Position numbers and translations under genes: made by a program. The notes under the pieces are model-generated. The model did not search any database and was not told the DNA's origin. It was given only the letters and a program-made list of their open reading frames with translations. From Gammaproteobacteria bacterium HGW-Gammaproteobacteria-15 (GTDB lineage: Bacteria; Pseudomonadota; Gammaproteobacteria; Enterobacterales; Alteromonadaceae): a DNA stretch of 64,000 nt. Positions 9,719 to 19,111 of the stretch are shown piece by piece (position 1 is the stretch's first letter; the number at the start of each line of letters is the position of its first letter). The stretch is taken from NCBI GenBank assembly GCA_002840125.1, contig PGZF01000001.1, positions 1-64,000 of the forward strand. The letters run 5' to 3'.

Positions 9719-12256
9719 TTATGCTGCCGTTACCGGTTTAATGGCTTGGGCAGATAGCGCCGGCGTAATATCCTGAGCCGGGCGTGGTGGCGAAACCAGA
9801 TAGCCCTGGCCTTTATCACAGCCTGCCTGCAGCAGAAAATCCAGCTGTTGCTGATGTTCAATACCCTCAGCAATTACATCCAGCCCTAAGGCTTTACCCA
9901 TAGCAATAATGGCACTAACAATTTGGCAGGCGCTGATATTGCCCGGCAGATCTTGCACAAAGCTCTGATCAATTTTTAATGTATCTAATGGCAGCCGGCG
10001 CAGGTATGACAGTGAGGAATAGCCTGTGCCAAAGTCGTCTATAGATAATTTAAACCCCAGAGCTTTGAGTTGGGTCAGTTGATACAGCGTTTGCTCTGCC
10101 TGCTCCGGGATCAGGCAGCTTTCGGTTAGTTCAAGTTCAATCAGCTGCGGCGCTATATCTGCCAGTTGTACTATCCGATGCAGCCGGGTAACAAACTCAG
10201 TATCTGCCAGTTGCAGCGCCGAGATATTCACTGATACAGGGATAGCCAGTTGTTGCCATTGCTGCAGTTGCAGACACACCCGTTGCAATACCTGCTCGCC
10301 CAGAGCGGCAATTAAGCCAAGCTTTTCTGCCAGCGGAATAAACAACACCGGCGATACCGTGCCAAGCTCGCTGTGCTGCCAGCGCACTAATGCTTCAAGG
10401 CCTACCAGTTGTTGGGTTGCCAGTTCAAACTTGGGCTGATAATACACATCCAGTTGCTGCAGCCGCAGCGCTTCACGCAGTGCCTGCTCCAACTTTAATT
10501 CATCGGCATTTTGCTGTCCTGCGCTGGCCTGATAAAAACAGTACTGATTACGGCCAGCACTTTTGGCCTGATACATGGCAACGTCGGCATGTTTTACCAA
10601 TTGCTCTGCCGTGCTGCCATCTTGTGGATACACTGCAATACCAATACTGGTGGTAAGGAAAAACTCCTGGCCAAGTAAACGCACCGGTTTTTCTATTTGG
10701 GAGATCATGCGTTTAGCCAGGTACTCTACTGTTGAACCATCTGTTACCTCGGGTAGCAAGATAGTAAATTCATCGCCGCCAAGCCTGGCAACAGACTCGC
10801 CCTCGCGCACTGTTGCGCTGATCCGGCTGGCCACTTCTTTTAATGCCTGATCGCCCGCCTGATGGCCCAGAGTGTCATTAATCCGTTTAAATAAATCCAG
10901 ATCCAAAAACATCACCGCGAGTTTATGCTTATGCCGGTGTGCGTTAGCTAAACTGAGCTGCAGCCGGTCAAGAAACATGCGCCGGTTAGCCAGGCCGGTT
11001 AATTCATCAATATAAGCCAACTGGTGGATTTTCTGCTCTTGCTGTTTACGCTCGGTAATATCGCTGAAAATAGCGGCAAACTGGCTTATTTGCTGCTCTT
11101 CATTGCGAATAGCGGTAATGGTAAGCCATTGCGGATATTGCTCACCGTTTTTACGTTTGTTCCAGATCTCGCCTTGCCATCGCCCTTGCTGTAGCAGCAC
11201 CTGCCACATACTGTGATAAAAGTCAGGCTGGTGCCTGCCAGAGCTTAATAAGCGAGGGCTGTTGCCAATAACATCCTGCATGCTATAACCGGTAATATGA
11301 CAAAAACTGGGGTTTACTGACCGAATAATACCGTCTTTGTCAGTGATCATAATGCCATCCAATGAGGCATCAATAACCTTATGCGCAAGCCGTAAATAAT
11401 CGGCAGAGGTGCGCAGCGCCACATCACGTGCCAGCAGTGCGGTTCTGAGCTGGTCAACATAGGCGTATTCAACATTGCGCAAAATGTCGTTAAAAGATAA
11501 TAAGCCAATCAGCAGGCTATCGCTGTGCACCGCAATATGCCGCAGTTGGTTGTCTGTCAGCAGTTTTACGGCCTGCAATAGCGTGGAGGTAGAGGCTATG
11601 CTCAGTAGCGGCGTTATTGCCAGCTCTCCGACTGTCAGGCAGTTGCTGTGCTGCGCCAGAAAATGGATCAGGTCTTGTTCAGTAACAATGCCATTGCGGC
11701 CGTCATTAAACTGCACAATAGCGGCTTCTGTATTAAGCTGTTGCATTTGCTTTACTGCTTGTGCCAGCGGCATAGCCGCATTTAACTGCAAGGGCGCTGC
11801 AGTAATACAGGAGCTGACATCACGAAATTGCAGATAAAATTCAATTTTTTGCTGCCGGACAATATCGCTTTGTGTTAGCAGGCCAATCGCGTCGCCGTGT
11901 TTATTCACTACCAATAAGCGACGGATACCATGCTGCTGCATAGTGCTGGCCGCACTGCTAAGCCGGCTGCTATCGGTAATACTGCGTACCGGTGAGCTCA
12001 TCACTTGTGTCAGTGGCGTATCTGCTGCTTCCGGGTGGCTGAAATCCAGTTTCCGGGCATCGGCTGCTGTCCAGATGCCACACACTTTATCGTTGTGCGC
12101 TGCGGTGATCAAAATACAACTGATAGCATGCTGGCGCATCAGCTTAGCGGCCTCCCGCACGGTTTGCGTACTGTTACAACAAACCGGCTGTTTTAGCAGA
12201 ACAGAAGCAATTATCGGATCGTTATCCTGTTCTTTAGCGTGTGACACAACAGACAT
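9719..12256 (-). CDS. CBS-CBS-PAS-GGDEF-EAL cyclic-di-GMP signalling protein
   Basis: An 845-residue cytoplasmic protein without membrane segments. In order: two CBS pairs (about 15-130 and 140-265), which in other proteins bind adenine nucleotides; a short helical linker; a PAS domain (about 295-410, GIMITDKDGIIRSVNPSF); a GGDEF domain (about 420-585) with intact RLGGDEF active site; and an EAL domain (about 595-835) with LEALVRW, DDFGTGYSSL, KIDQSF and AEGIE. Both cyclase and phosphodiesterase motifs look complete, so it may make or degrade c-di-GMP depending on the sensor state. AGG lies about seven bases before the ATG. Confidence 0.93.
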   Translation of the reverse strand: MSVVSHAKEQDNDPIIASVLLKQPVCCNSTQTVREAAKLMRQHAISCILITAAHNDKVCGIWTAADARKLDFSHPEAADTPLTQVMSSPVRSITDSSRLSSAASTMQQHGIRRLLVVNKHGDAIGLLTQSDIVRQQKIEFYLQFRDVSSCITAAPLQLNAAMPLAQAVKQMQQLNTEAAIVQFNDGRNGIVTEQDLIHFLAQHSNCLTVGELAITPLLSIASTSTLLQAVKLLTDNQLRHIAVHSDSLLIGLLSFNDILRNVEYAYVDQLRTALLARDVALRTSADYLRLAHKVIDASLDGIMITDKDGIIRSVNPSFCHITGYSMQDVIGNSPRLLSSGRHQPDFYHSMWQVLLQQGRWQGEIWNKRKNGEQYPQWLTITAIRNEEQQISQFAAIFSDITERKQQEQKIHQLAYIDELTGLANRRMFLDRLQLSLANAHRHKHKLAVMFLDLDLFKRINDTLGHQAGDQALKEVASRISATVREGESVARLGGDEFTILLPEVTDGSTVEYLAKRMISQIEKPVRLLGQEFFLTTSIGIAVYPQDGSTAEQLVKHADVAMYQAKSAGRNQYCFYQASAGQQNADELKLEQALREALRLQQLDVYYQPKFELATQQLVGLEALVRWQHSELGTVSPVLFIPLAEKLGLIAALGEQVLQRVCLQLQQWQQLAIPVSVNISALQLADTEFVTRLHRIVQLADIAPQLIELELTESCLIPEQAEQTLYQLTQLKALGFKLSIDDFGTGYSSLSYLRRLPLDTLKIDQSFVQDLPGNISACQIVSAIIAMGKALGLDVIAEGIEHQQQLDFLLQAGCDKGQGYLVSPPRPAQDITPALSAQAIKPVTAA

Positions 12257-12356
12257 AGAACAACCTGCAAAGTATGGTGGACAAAGCCGGTACTTTATCG
12301 TGATTGCCGCTAAGCGGTATTGCGTCAGATCAAGCTGGCGATTTTAAAATTTCGGT

Positions 12357-13190
12357 TTAAGGTACGGGCTGGCACAGCTGACGTAATATGGCCAGCGATG
12401 CAGAATGCTGATTTTTTCCGTAGGCCAGTCCCAGTTGGCGCTCAAGTTTAAGCTGGGCGATAGGGCGCAGCACTATGTCCTGGCGTTGTAGCAAGGTGTC
12501 GAAGTTTGGCACTAAAGCACAACCAACACCAGCAGAAACCAGGCCCAGCGCATACTCAATGGTTTGAATATCCGCCCGCACATCGGCTTTTATACCCCGG
12601 CGCACCAGCTCGGGGTACAGGGTGTTCCAGGCATCGCACGGGGTACGTTTTATCAGCGGCAGTTGTTCAAAGTCCGCTAAATGCACTTCGGCCTGTAAGC
12701 TAAGCGGTGTACCGGGCGGCATCGCCAGTAAATAGCTGTCATGCCAGAATGGCTGAAATGCTTCACCGGCTTTTAGCAGTTGTGGGGTAATGATACGGGC
12801 ATCACAGTGTTCATCAGGCTCTACCAAATGCAATTCCAGCCCCTGCACATTGTTGCTGAATTCACGTAACAGCTGGCTCATCCGCTCTACGCCTAACGCA
12901 CGAATTAAACCAAGGCGGAATTTTACCCGTGCCACCGGTTGGCTGAATGACGCTTTAAGTGACTGCAACTGGCTTAGCAGGCGCCCGGCATGGCCATACA
13001 GTTTTTCGCCATCCTCCGTTGGAGTTACCCCTTTAGGTAAACGGGCAAACAGTGTAACCCCCAGCTCTTGCTCTAACTGGCGTAAGGCGGCAGAAAGCGA
13101 GGGCTGTGCCACGCAGCACAGCCGGGCTGCGGCGCTGACACTGCCTTGTTCGTACACGGCAACAAAGTAACTGAGTTGGCGAATGTCCAT
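12357..13190 (-). CDS. LysR-family transcriptional regulator
   Basis: A 277-residue LysR regulator: N-terminal winged helix-turn-helix (residues 1-60, MDIRQLSYFVAVYEQGS and SAALRQLEQELGVTLFAR) and a C-terminal effector-binding domain, a little shorter than the usual 290-310. It diverges from the acyl-CoA dehydrogenase gene across a 109-bp AT-rich gap, the usual arrangement for a LysR protein that controls the neighbouring operon. By analogy with regulators beside gcdH it may respond to a lysine or glutarate catabolite; the ligand is not known. Confidence 0.9.
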   Translation of the reverse strand: MDIRQLSYFVAVYEQGSVSAAARLCCVAQPSLSAALRQLEQELGVTLFARLPKGVTPTEDGEKLYGHAGRLLSQLQSLKASFSQPVARVKFRLGLIRALGVERMSQLLREFSNNVQGLELHLVEPDEHCDARIITPQLLKAGEAFQPFWHDSYLLAMPPGTPLSLQAEVHLADFEQLPLIKRTPCDAWNTLYPELVRRGIKADVRADIQTIEYALGLVSAGVGCALVPNFDTLLQRQDIVLRPIAQLKLERQLGLAYGKNQHSASLAILRQLCQPVP

Positions 13191-13299
13191 AGTTTTAAAC
13201 TATACCTGATACAGAATTATTATATTTTAACTCTATATCAAAGCAGGCTAATCTGGCCATAACAAAAATTATTTCGCTGGTTTTATTGAGGAATTTGCT

Positions 13300-14478
13300 A
13301 TGACACGTGCACATTTTGACTGGCAGGACCCGTTTGCACTCTCTGCCATGCTAACCGAAGAAGAACGGATGATCCGCGACAGCGCGCAGCAGTATTGTCA
13401 GGATAAATTGCAGCCACGCGTACTGATGGCCAACCGCGAGGAGCATTTTCACCGTGAAATTATGACCGAGCTGGGAGAGTTGGGTTTGCTTGGCGCGACC
13501 TTGCCGGAAAAATACGGCTGCTCGGCAGTAAATTATGTCTGTTATGGCCTGGTGGCCCGTGAAGTAGAGCGGGTAGACAGTGGTTATCGCAGTGCGATGA
13601 GTGTGCAATCCTCGTTAGTAATGCACCCCATTCACGAGTACGGCACAGAAGCGCAGCGAATGAAATATTTGCCCAAGCTGGCCAGCGGTGAGTGGGTAGG
13701 CTGCTTTGGTTTAACTGAACCGGATGCAGGTTCTGACCCGGCAGGTATGCGCACTACGGCGAAAAAGACCGCCGGCGGTTATGTATTACACGGCAGCAAG
13801 ATGTGGATCACCAACTCGCCAATTGCCGATGTGTTTGTGGTGTGGGCCAAACTGGACGGTGATATTCGTGGCTTTGTACTGGAAAAAGGCATGAAAGGTT
13901 TAACAGCACCGAAAATTGAAGGCAAGTTCTCACTGCGCGCCTCTGTTACCGGCGAAATTGTGATGGATAACGTTGAGGTACCGGAAGATGCGTTGCTGCC
14001 TAATGTCAGCGGTTTAAAAGGGCCCTTTGGCTGCTTAAACAAAGCCCGCTATGGTATTGCCTGGGGCGCGTTGGGCGCGGCAGAGTTTTGCTGGCATGCG
14101 GCAAGGCAATATACACTTGACCGTTATCAGTTTGGCCGATCGCTGGCAGCTAATCAGCTGATTCAGAAAAAGCTGGCTGATATGCAAACTGAGATCAGTA
14201 TTGGTTTATTGGCCTGCTTACAGGCCGGGCGTCTGATGGATCAGAATTTATTGGCACCGGAGACAATCTCGCTGATTAAACGTAACTCGTGTGGCAAGGC
14301 GCTGGATATTGCCCGTATGGCGCGTGATATGCACGGCGGTAACGGTATTGCCGATGAATATCATGTTATTCGTCATGTGATGAACCTGGAGGCGGTAAAC
14401 ACCTACGAAGGCACCCATGATGTGCATGCCCTGATTTTAGGCCGCGCGCAAACCGGCTTACAGGCATTTAGCGGCTAA
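13300..14478 (+). CDS. gcdH: Glutaryl-CoA dehydrogenase (acyl-CoA dehydrogenase family)
   Basis: FAD enzyme that oxidises and decarboxylates glutaryl-CoA to crotonyl-CoA in lysine and tryptophan degradation. The 392 residues match the family. [15 protein letters not shown] and [16 protein letters not shown] line the flavin site, and the catalytic base is E370 in [16 protein letters not shown], the same position and context as in human GCDH. GAGG lies eight bases before the ATG. It is first in an operon with the E1-like and acyltransferase-like genes (36-bp gap to the next), divergent from a LysR gene. Confidence 0.92.
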   Translation: MTRAHFDWQDPFALSAMLTEEERMIRDSAQQYCQDKLQPRVLMANREEHFHREIMTELGELGLLGATLPEKYGCSAVNYVCYGLVAREVERVDSGYRSAMSVQSSLVMHPIHEYGTEAQRMKYLPKLASGEWVGCFGLTEPDAGSDPAGMRTTAKKTAGGYVLHGSKMWITNSPIADVFVVWAKLDGDIRGFVLEKGMKGLTAPKIEGKFSLRASVTGEIVMDNVEVPEDALLPNVSGLKGPFGCLNKARYGIAWGALGAAEFCWHAARQYTLDRYQFGRSLAANQLIQKKLADMQTEISIGLLACLQAGRLMDQNLLAPETISLIKRNSCGKALDIARMARDMHGGNGIADEYHVIRHVMNLEAVNTYEGTHDVHALILGRAQTGLQAFSG

Positions 14479-14513
14479 CAAGCCTGACATTTTACTAAAG
14501 CGGAGTAAGCCTT

Positions 14514-16724
14514 ATGTCAGAAGCCGTACATCCCTGGGTTAATGAATATCGTCAAAGATTAAGTGGCGGCAAATTGCCGGTACACAGCAGCCACCACAGT
14601 ATTGAATTTGCAACCCTGTATCAGCTGTGGCACAGCCAGCTTTGCAGCCGGTTGCTGGACTTACAATCACGCTTGTTACAAGCCAAAGGTCAGAGTTTTT
14701 ATACCATAGGCAGTGCCGGCCATGAGGGTAACGCAGCGGTTGCTGCGGCGTTACGTGTTACCGATCCAGCTTTTTTGCACTACCGTAGTGGCGCCTTTTT
14801 TATCGAACGCAGCAAGCAGTTACCGGGCAGTACACCACTGTACGATATGCTGCTGTCATTTTGCGCCAGCAGTGACGACCCAATTTCCGGCGGGCGGCAT
14901 AAAGTACTGGGCAGCCTGGCGCTGAATATTCCACCGCAAACCAGCACCATAGCATCACAGTTACCCAAAGCGGTTGGTGCAGCCTTTGCTATCGACTTAA
15001 GCAAGCGCCTGGGCATTGTTGGCCAGTGGCCTGTTGATGCCATAGCGTTGTGCAGTTTTGGCGATGCTTCGGCAAACCATTCCACGGCGCAGGGGGCAAT
15101 TAATTCAGCTTGTTGGGCTGCTTATCAGCAAGTGCCGTTGCCGGTGCTGTTTTTGTGTGAAGATAACGGCCTGGGTATTTCTACCCCGACACCAAGCGGT
15201 TGGATAGAGCAGGATTTAGCCGACAGACCGGCACTGAAGTACTTTGCCGCTGATAGCCGCGATTTAGCACAAGTTTATGCCGTTGCTAAACGTGCAGCCG
15301 ACTATGTCCGCATTAAACGTAAACCGGCAGTGTTGCATTTATCCACAGTGCGTTTATTTGGTCACGCCGGAGCTGATGCTGAAGTAGCCTATCGCAGCAA
15401 AGCACAAATTGATGCCGAGCTGGAACTGGACCCTTTACTAAGCAGTACCGCCGCGCTACTAGCCAGCGGTGACATTAGCACTGAACAATTATTGATACAG
15501 CTGGACAGGCTGGTTGCGCAAATTGCACGGGTTGCTGCCGTTGCCAGCAGCCGGCCTAAACTGATCAGTGCCGCACAGGTTATGGCGTCAATTGCACCGC
15601 AGCGGCAGGCTCTGCCTGTACCGCCCTTACCAGCAGCTGAAACACGCCAGCAGTTATTTGTCTTTGACCAGCATAACACCGGTAAAAAGCAGCATCTGGC
15701 CAAACTGTTGAACTGGGCGCTGCATGATGTACTGGCGCAGTATGCTAATACCGTAGTGTTTGGCGAAGATGTCGGCAAAAAGGGCGGAGTTTACGGCGTA
15801 ACCCAGCATTTAGTGCATGCCTTTGGCAGTAACCGGGTAATTAATACGCTACTGGATGAGCAAAGTATTCTCGGGCTGGCAATTGGCCTGGCACAACAGG
15901 GCTTTATTGCAATTCCGGAAATTCAGTTTCTGGCTTATGTGCACAACGCGGAAGATCAAATCCGCGGTGAGGCGGCCACCTTGCCGTTTTTCTCTAACGG
16001 CCAGTACCACAATGCCATGGTAATACGTATTGCCGGCCTGGCTTATCAGCGCGGTTTTGGCGGCCATTTTCATAACGACAACTCCTTTGCGGTATTTCGT
16101 GATATTCCCGGCGTTATTTTATTGTGTCCGTCTAACGGCCATGATGCTGCCTTATTGCTACGTCAGGCGGTGCAGCTGGCGCATCAGCAAAAGCGCCTGG
16201 TCATTTTTCTTGAACCTATTGCGCTGTATATGACGCGTGATTTAACCGCCGCCGGTGATGGCTTGTGGCTGTGTGATTATCCGGCGGCGGATACGCCTTT
16301 ACCCGAATTAGGCGAACCTGCAGTATTTGGTGATGGCGAACAGCTGGCTATTATCAGTTATGGTAATGGCTATTATTTAAGCCGCCAGGCAGAGCAGGCA
16401 TTAAATGCCCGCGGCATTCGGTTACGCGTACTGGATTTGCGCACCCTGGTGCCACTACATATTAATTTAATTATCAAAGCTTTAGCAGGTTGCAATAAGG
16501 TGCTGATTGTAGATGAGTGCCGCCGGCGGGGTTCACTCAGTGAAGAGCTGTTTACCGCACTGCATGAAGCAAAACCGGGTTATTTCCAGCTTAGCCGTTT
16601 ATGTGCACAAGACAGCTTTATCCCACTGGGCGCGGCAGCTTATACGGTATTGCCATCGACGCAGCAAATTATTGACCAGGCACTTCAGTTACTGGGCGCC
16701 ACCACGATGGAGGTAGTACAATGA
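14514..16724 (+). CDS. Fused alpha-beta 2-oxoacid dehydrogenase E1 (TPP-dependent)
   Basis: A 736-residue protein in which the two chains of a branched-chain-type E1 are joined. Residues about 30-330 form the alpha part: GSAGHEGNAAVAAAL, HYRSGA and the TPP/Mg site SFGDASANHS...CEDNG (G183 to N218; GDA instead of GDG). Residues about 395-735 form the beta part: VVFGEDVGKKGGVYGVT, the LLDEQSILGLAIG segment with the conserved glutamate, and GGHFHNDNS with the conserved histidine. No E2 or E3 gene is adjacent. Context with gcdH suggests 2-oxoadipate as substrate, giving glutaryl-CoA, but a branched-chain oxoacid is possible. GGAG precedes the ATG. It overlaps the next gene by 4 bp. Confidence 0.85.
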   Translation: MSEAVHPWVNEYRQRLSGGKLPVHSSHHSIEFATLYQLWHSQLCSRLLDLQSRLLQAKGQSFYTIGSAGHEGNAAVAAALRVTDPAFLHYRSGAFFIERSKQLPGSTPLYDMLLSFCASSDDPISGGRHKVLGSLALNIPPQTSTIASQLPKAVGAAFAIDLSKRLGIVGQWPVDAIALCSFGDASANHSTAQGAINSACWAAYQQVPLPVLFLCEDNGLGISTPTPSGWIEQDLADRPALKYFAADSRDLAQVYAVAKRAADYVRIKRKPAVLHLSTVRLFGHAGADAEVAYRSKAQIDAELELDPLLSSTAALLASGDISTEQLLIQLDRLVAQIARVAAVASSRPKLISAAQVMASIAPQRQALPVPPLPAAETRQQLFVFDQHNTGKKQHLAKLLNWALHDVLAQYANTVVFGEDVGKKGGVYGVTQHLVHAFGSNRVINTLLDEQSILGLAIGLAQQGFIAIPEIQFLAYVHNAEDQIRGEAATLPFFSNGQYHNAMVIRIAGLAYQRGFGGHFHNDNSFAVFRDIPGVILLCPSNGHDAALLLRQAVQLAHQQKRLVIFLEPIALYMTRDLTAAGDGLWLCDYPAADTPLPELGEPAVFGDGEQLAIISYGNGYYLSRQAEQALNARGIRLRVLDLRTLVPLHINLIIKALAGCNKVLIVDECRRRGSLSEELFTALHEAKPGYFQLSRLCAQDSFIPLGAAAYTVLPSTQQIIDQALQLLGATTMEVVQ

Positions 16725-17740
16725 AAAAAACAGCCTTAGTGGTATGCCCGGGCCGTGGCACTTATAACAAAGCTGAGCTGGGTTATATCAGCAACAACTT
16801 TGGTGATAAGGCATTGCAGGCGCAGTTTGATGCTGTGCGAGCCGCTGCCGGTTTAGCTACAGTAAGTGAGTTAGATCGACAGGCGGTATTTAGCCGCAGC
16901 ATACATTTAAAAGCAGACAATGCCGCTGCGTTAATTTTTGCGGCAGGTGTCTGTGATTACCACAGTATTAACCGTAATAATTTCGAGGTAGTAGCTGTTA
17001 CCGGTAATTCCATGGGCTGGTATACGGCTTTGGGTTGTGCCGGTGCACTGACTTCTGCAAGCGGTATGCAACTGGTAACCGACATGGCACAGCTAACGGC
17101 AGACGGTGCCGGTGCGCAGTTTATTTACCCTGTTATCGATGATAACTGGCAACCAGATACTAACCGTATTGCGTTAGTGCAGCAGCAACTGGCTATGCAC
17201 GCCAGTGAGTTATATATGTCTATTGTGTATGGCGGTTATGCGGTAATAGCCGGCAGCGAGCCGGCAGTAAAAGCGGCGATGGCGGCACTACCACCTTGCG
17301 ATGAGCGTTTTCCAATGTTACTGGCAGGCCATGCCGCTTTTCATACCGGTTTTATGAAGGCAGCATCGGACAAAGCGTTGTCGCTGTGGCCCGCCGCGCG
17401 GTTTAATCAGCCGCAATTACCCTTGATCGATGGCCGTGGCCAGATCTGGCCTAATTTCGGTAGCGATTTAACCGCACTGCAGCGTTATACACTGCAACAT
17501 CAGGTGTGTCAGACCTACGATTTTAGTAAGGCGCTGCAGGTGGCAGTAAAAGAGTTTGCGCCACAGCATATTATTTTATTGGGCCCCGGCGCCAGCTTAG
17601 GTGGGGCCGTAGCCCAAAGCCTGATTGAGATTAACTGGCAGGGCTTCAGCTCAAAGCAGGATTTTATCGCTGCCCAGCAAAGTGAGCACCCTTATGTGTT
17701 AAGCATGGGCATAGCCGAACAGCGCTTATTGCTTGGCTAG
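16721..17740 (+). CDS. FabD-like acyltransferase (malonyl-CoA:ACP transacylase fold)
   Basis: A 339-residue relative of FabD. The nucleophile elbow is GNSMGWYTAL (S97) in place of GHSLGEYAAL, the conserved histidine is H208 in AAFHTGFM, and the N terminus has PGRGTY where FabD has PGQGSQ. Serine and histidine of the dyad remain, but several residues around the acyl pocket differ, so malonyl-CoA is unlikely to be the assured substrate. It is translationally coupled to the fused E1 gene (ATGA overlap), which suggests that it handles an acyl group made by, or delivered to, that enzyme. The function is inferred from context only. Confidence 0.8.
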   Translation: MKKTALVVCPGRGTYNKAELGYISNNFGDKALQAQFDAVRAAAGLATVSELDRQAVFSRSIHLKADNAAALIFAAGVCDYHSINRNNFEVVAVTGNSMGWYTALGCAGALTSASGMQLVTDMAQLTADGAGAQFIYPVIDDNWQPDTNRIALVQQQLAMHASELYMSIVYGGYAVIAGSEPAVKAAMAALPPCDERFPMLLAGHAAFHTGFMKAASDKALSLWPAARFNQPQLPLIDGRGQIWPNFGSDLTALQRYTLQHQVCQTYDFSKALQVAVKEFAPQHIILLGPGASLGGAVAQSLIEINWQGFSSKQDFIAAQQSEHPYVLSMGIAEQRLLLG

Positions 17741-17744
17741 TTTG

Positions 17745-18935
17745 CTAATAAGCGCTGCTAAGCTGATTTAGCACCGCCAGTTTATGCCGGTAGCGCTGCT
17801 GATCATAAGCTGAAGGCGCGTGACGCGTTGCTTTTAGCATATAACTGGCTGCCAGCTGGTTGTTTTGTGTGGCATAGTAACTACGGGCTAAACCAAAGTA
17901 AGCTTCATGATTTTTATTATCCAGTGCCACAGCTTTTTCATAGTGGCTAATGGCAGTGTCGTAACTTTGCCCTTTGTACGCTTCGTTTCCCAGCATCAGG
18001 TGGTAGTAAGGGTTGGTGCGTCGTTTAAGCATCACGCGTCTTTCCAGCGGTTCGGCTTTAGCTATTTCACCACGTTGGCGGTATAAATAGGCCAGGTTAG
18101 CCAGCGTATTGATGGAGCCTGGATCCAGCGTTAAGCTTTGCTGATAACTGCGCTCGGCCAAATCGTGCATTTCATTGGTACGGTATAACACGCCAAGGTT
18201 TGACCAGCTTGGCGCAAAATAAGCATCGATCTCGATGGCTGCCTGATAATAACGATAGGCCTGGGCATCATTACCACTGGCAAAAGCCACGGCTGCTTTA
18301 TTGTTGTAAAACATAGCAACAATGCGATTTACGCTGATGGCATGCTCCGGAAATTGTTGCTTCAGGCTGTATGGATCAAAATCGACCACAATGTCTTTTG
18401 CCAGTAATACAAAGCCCGGTGCTCCTCTTAGAGCTCTGCCGTGTTGCAGGCGCAGGTTAACATGGCCATTAAGCCAGGTCTGGCTGAGTTCACTGGTCCA
18501 GTATTCGGGGATCTGCACATCCTGAAACACGGCCGTCATTCCCAGCTCTTTTGCCATGCTGTAAGCCAGTATCGACAAACTTAAGCAGTTAGCCCGCCCG
18601 GCGGCAATTGTTTCACTGGCGGTTTTGGTGGCGGAATTGTCATAAAGCAGGCCGTCCTGAGCATAGGATAAAATTAACTTCAACACGCTGGTAGTGCGCT
18701 CTTCCATCGATTGAGTGGAGTTAATCAGCCGTGACAGTTCAAAGCGGGTGTGTTGTGGCAGGGTGAATATCTGCTCTGCTGTTTCCGGCTCAGTGACTTC
18801 ACCTTTCAGTTGCGGCGCTACCAGCAGTTGCTCCGGCGGGAACAGCATAGCTGGCGCAGTTGACTGACAACCACTTAGCAGCACTATTAATGCGATTGGT
18901 ATTGCGATTGGGTATATCAACAGCGGTAACTTCAT
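17745..18935 (-). CDS. TPR lipoprotein with a transglutaminase-like domain
   Basis: A 396-residue predicted lipoprotein. The start at 18935 gives a signal peptide with lipobox LLSGC; an in-frame ATG at 19010 would put 25 polar residues before it. The middle part resembles transglutaminase-like cysteine domains, with C in RANCLSLSIL, H in NGHVNLRL and D in VVDFDP as a possible triad. The C-terminal half is at least four TPR repeats (NLGVLYRTNEMHDLAERSYQ, NLAYLYRQRGEIAKAE, and others). Probably in the periplasm; substrate unknown. It converges on the acyltransferase gene with only four bases between stops. Confidence 0.82.
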   Translation of the reverse strand: MKLPLLIYPIAIPIALIVLLSGCQSTAPAMLFPPEQLLVAPQLKGEVTEPETAEQIFTLPQHTRFELSRLINSTQSMEERTTSVLKLILSYAQDGLLYDNSATKTASETIAAGRANCLSLSILAYSMAKELGMTAVFQDVQIPEYWTSELSQTWLNGHVNLRLQHGRALRGAPGFVLLAKDIVVDFDPYSLKQQFPEHAISVNRIVAMFYNNKAAVAFASGNDAQAYRYYQAAIEIDAYFAPSWSNLGVLYRTNEMHDLAERSYQQSLTLDPGSINTLANLAYLYRQRGEIAKAEPLERRVMLKRRTNPYYHLMLGNEAYKGQSYDTAISHYEKAVALDNKNHEAYFGLARSYYATQNNQLAASYMLKATRHAPSAYDQQRYRHKLAVLNQLSSAY

Positions 18936-19111
18936 AAACCACCCAGCCAGATTTGCCTGCTGATAAATATAGTTCAGGCCGGCCAAAATACCGCAGTTGC
19001 TTTGTAACAAAGCACGACAACAACAGGCATGAAAGCTTTACATATAGTTGCTCCGCTGCAGGATATAAAGTACAAAGGTGCGATAACACACTCTGCGGGG
19101 GAGGCAGAACA

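Noticed and set aside
13191-13299. Specific LysR binding site
   Set aside because: Several T-N11-A candidates exist in this AT-rich gap, too many to choose one.
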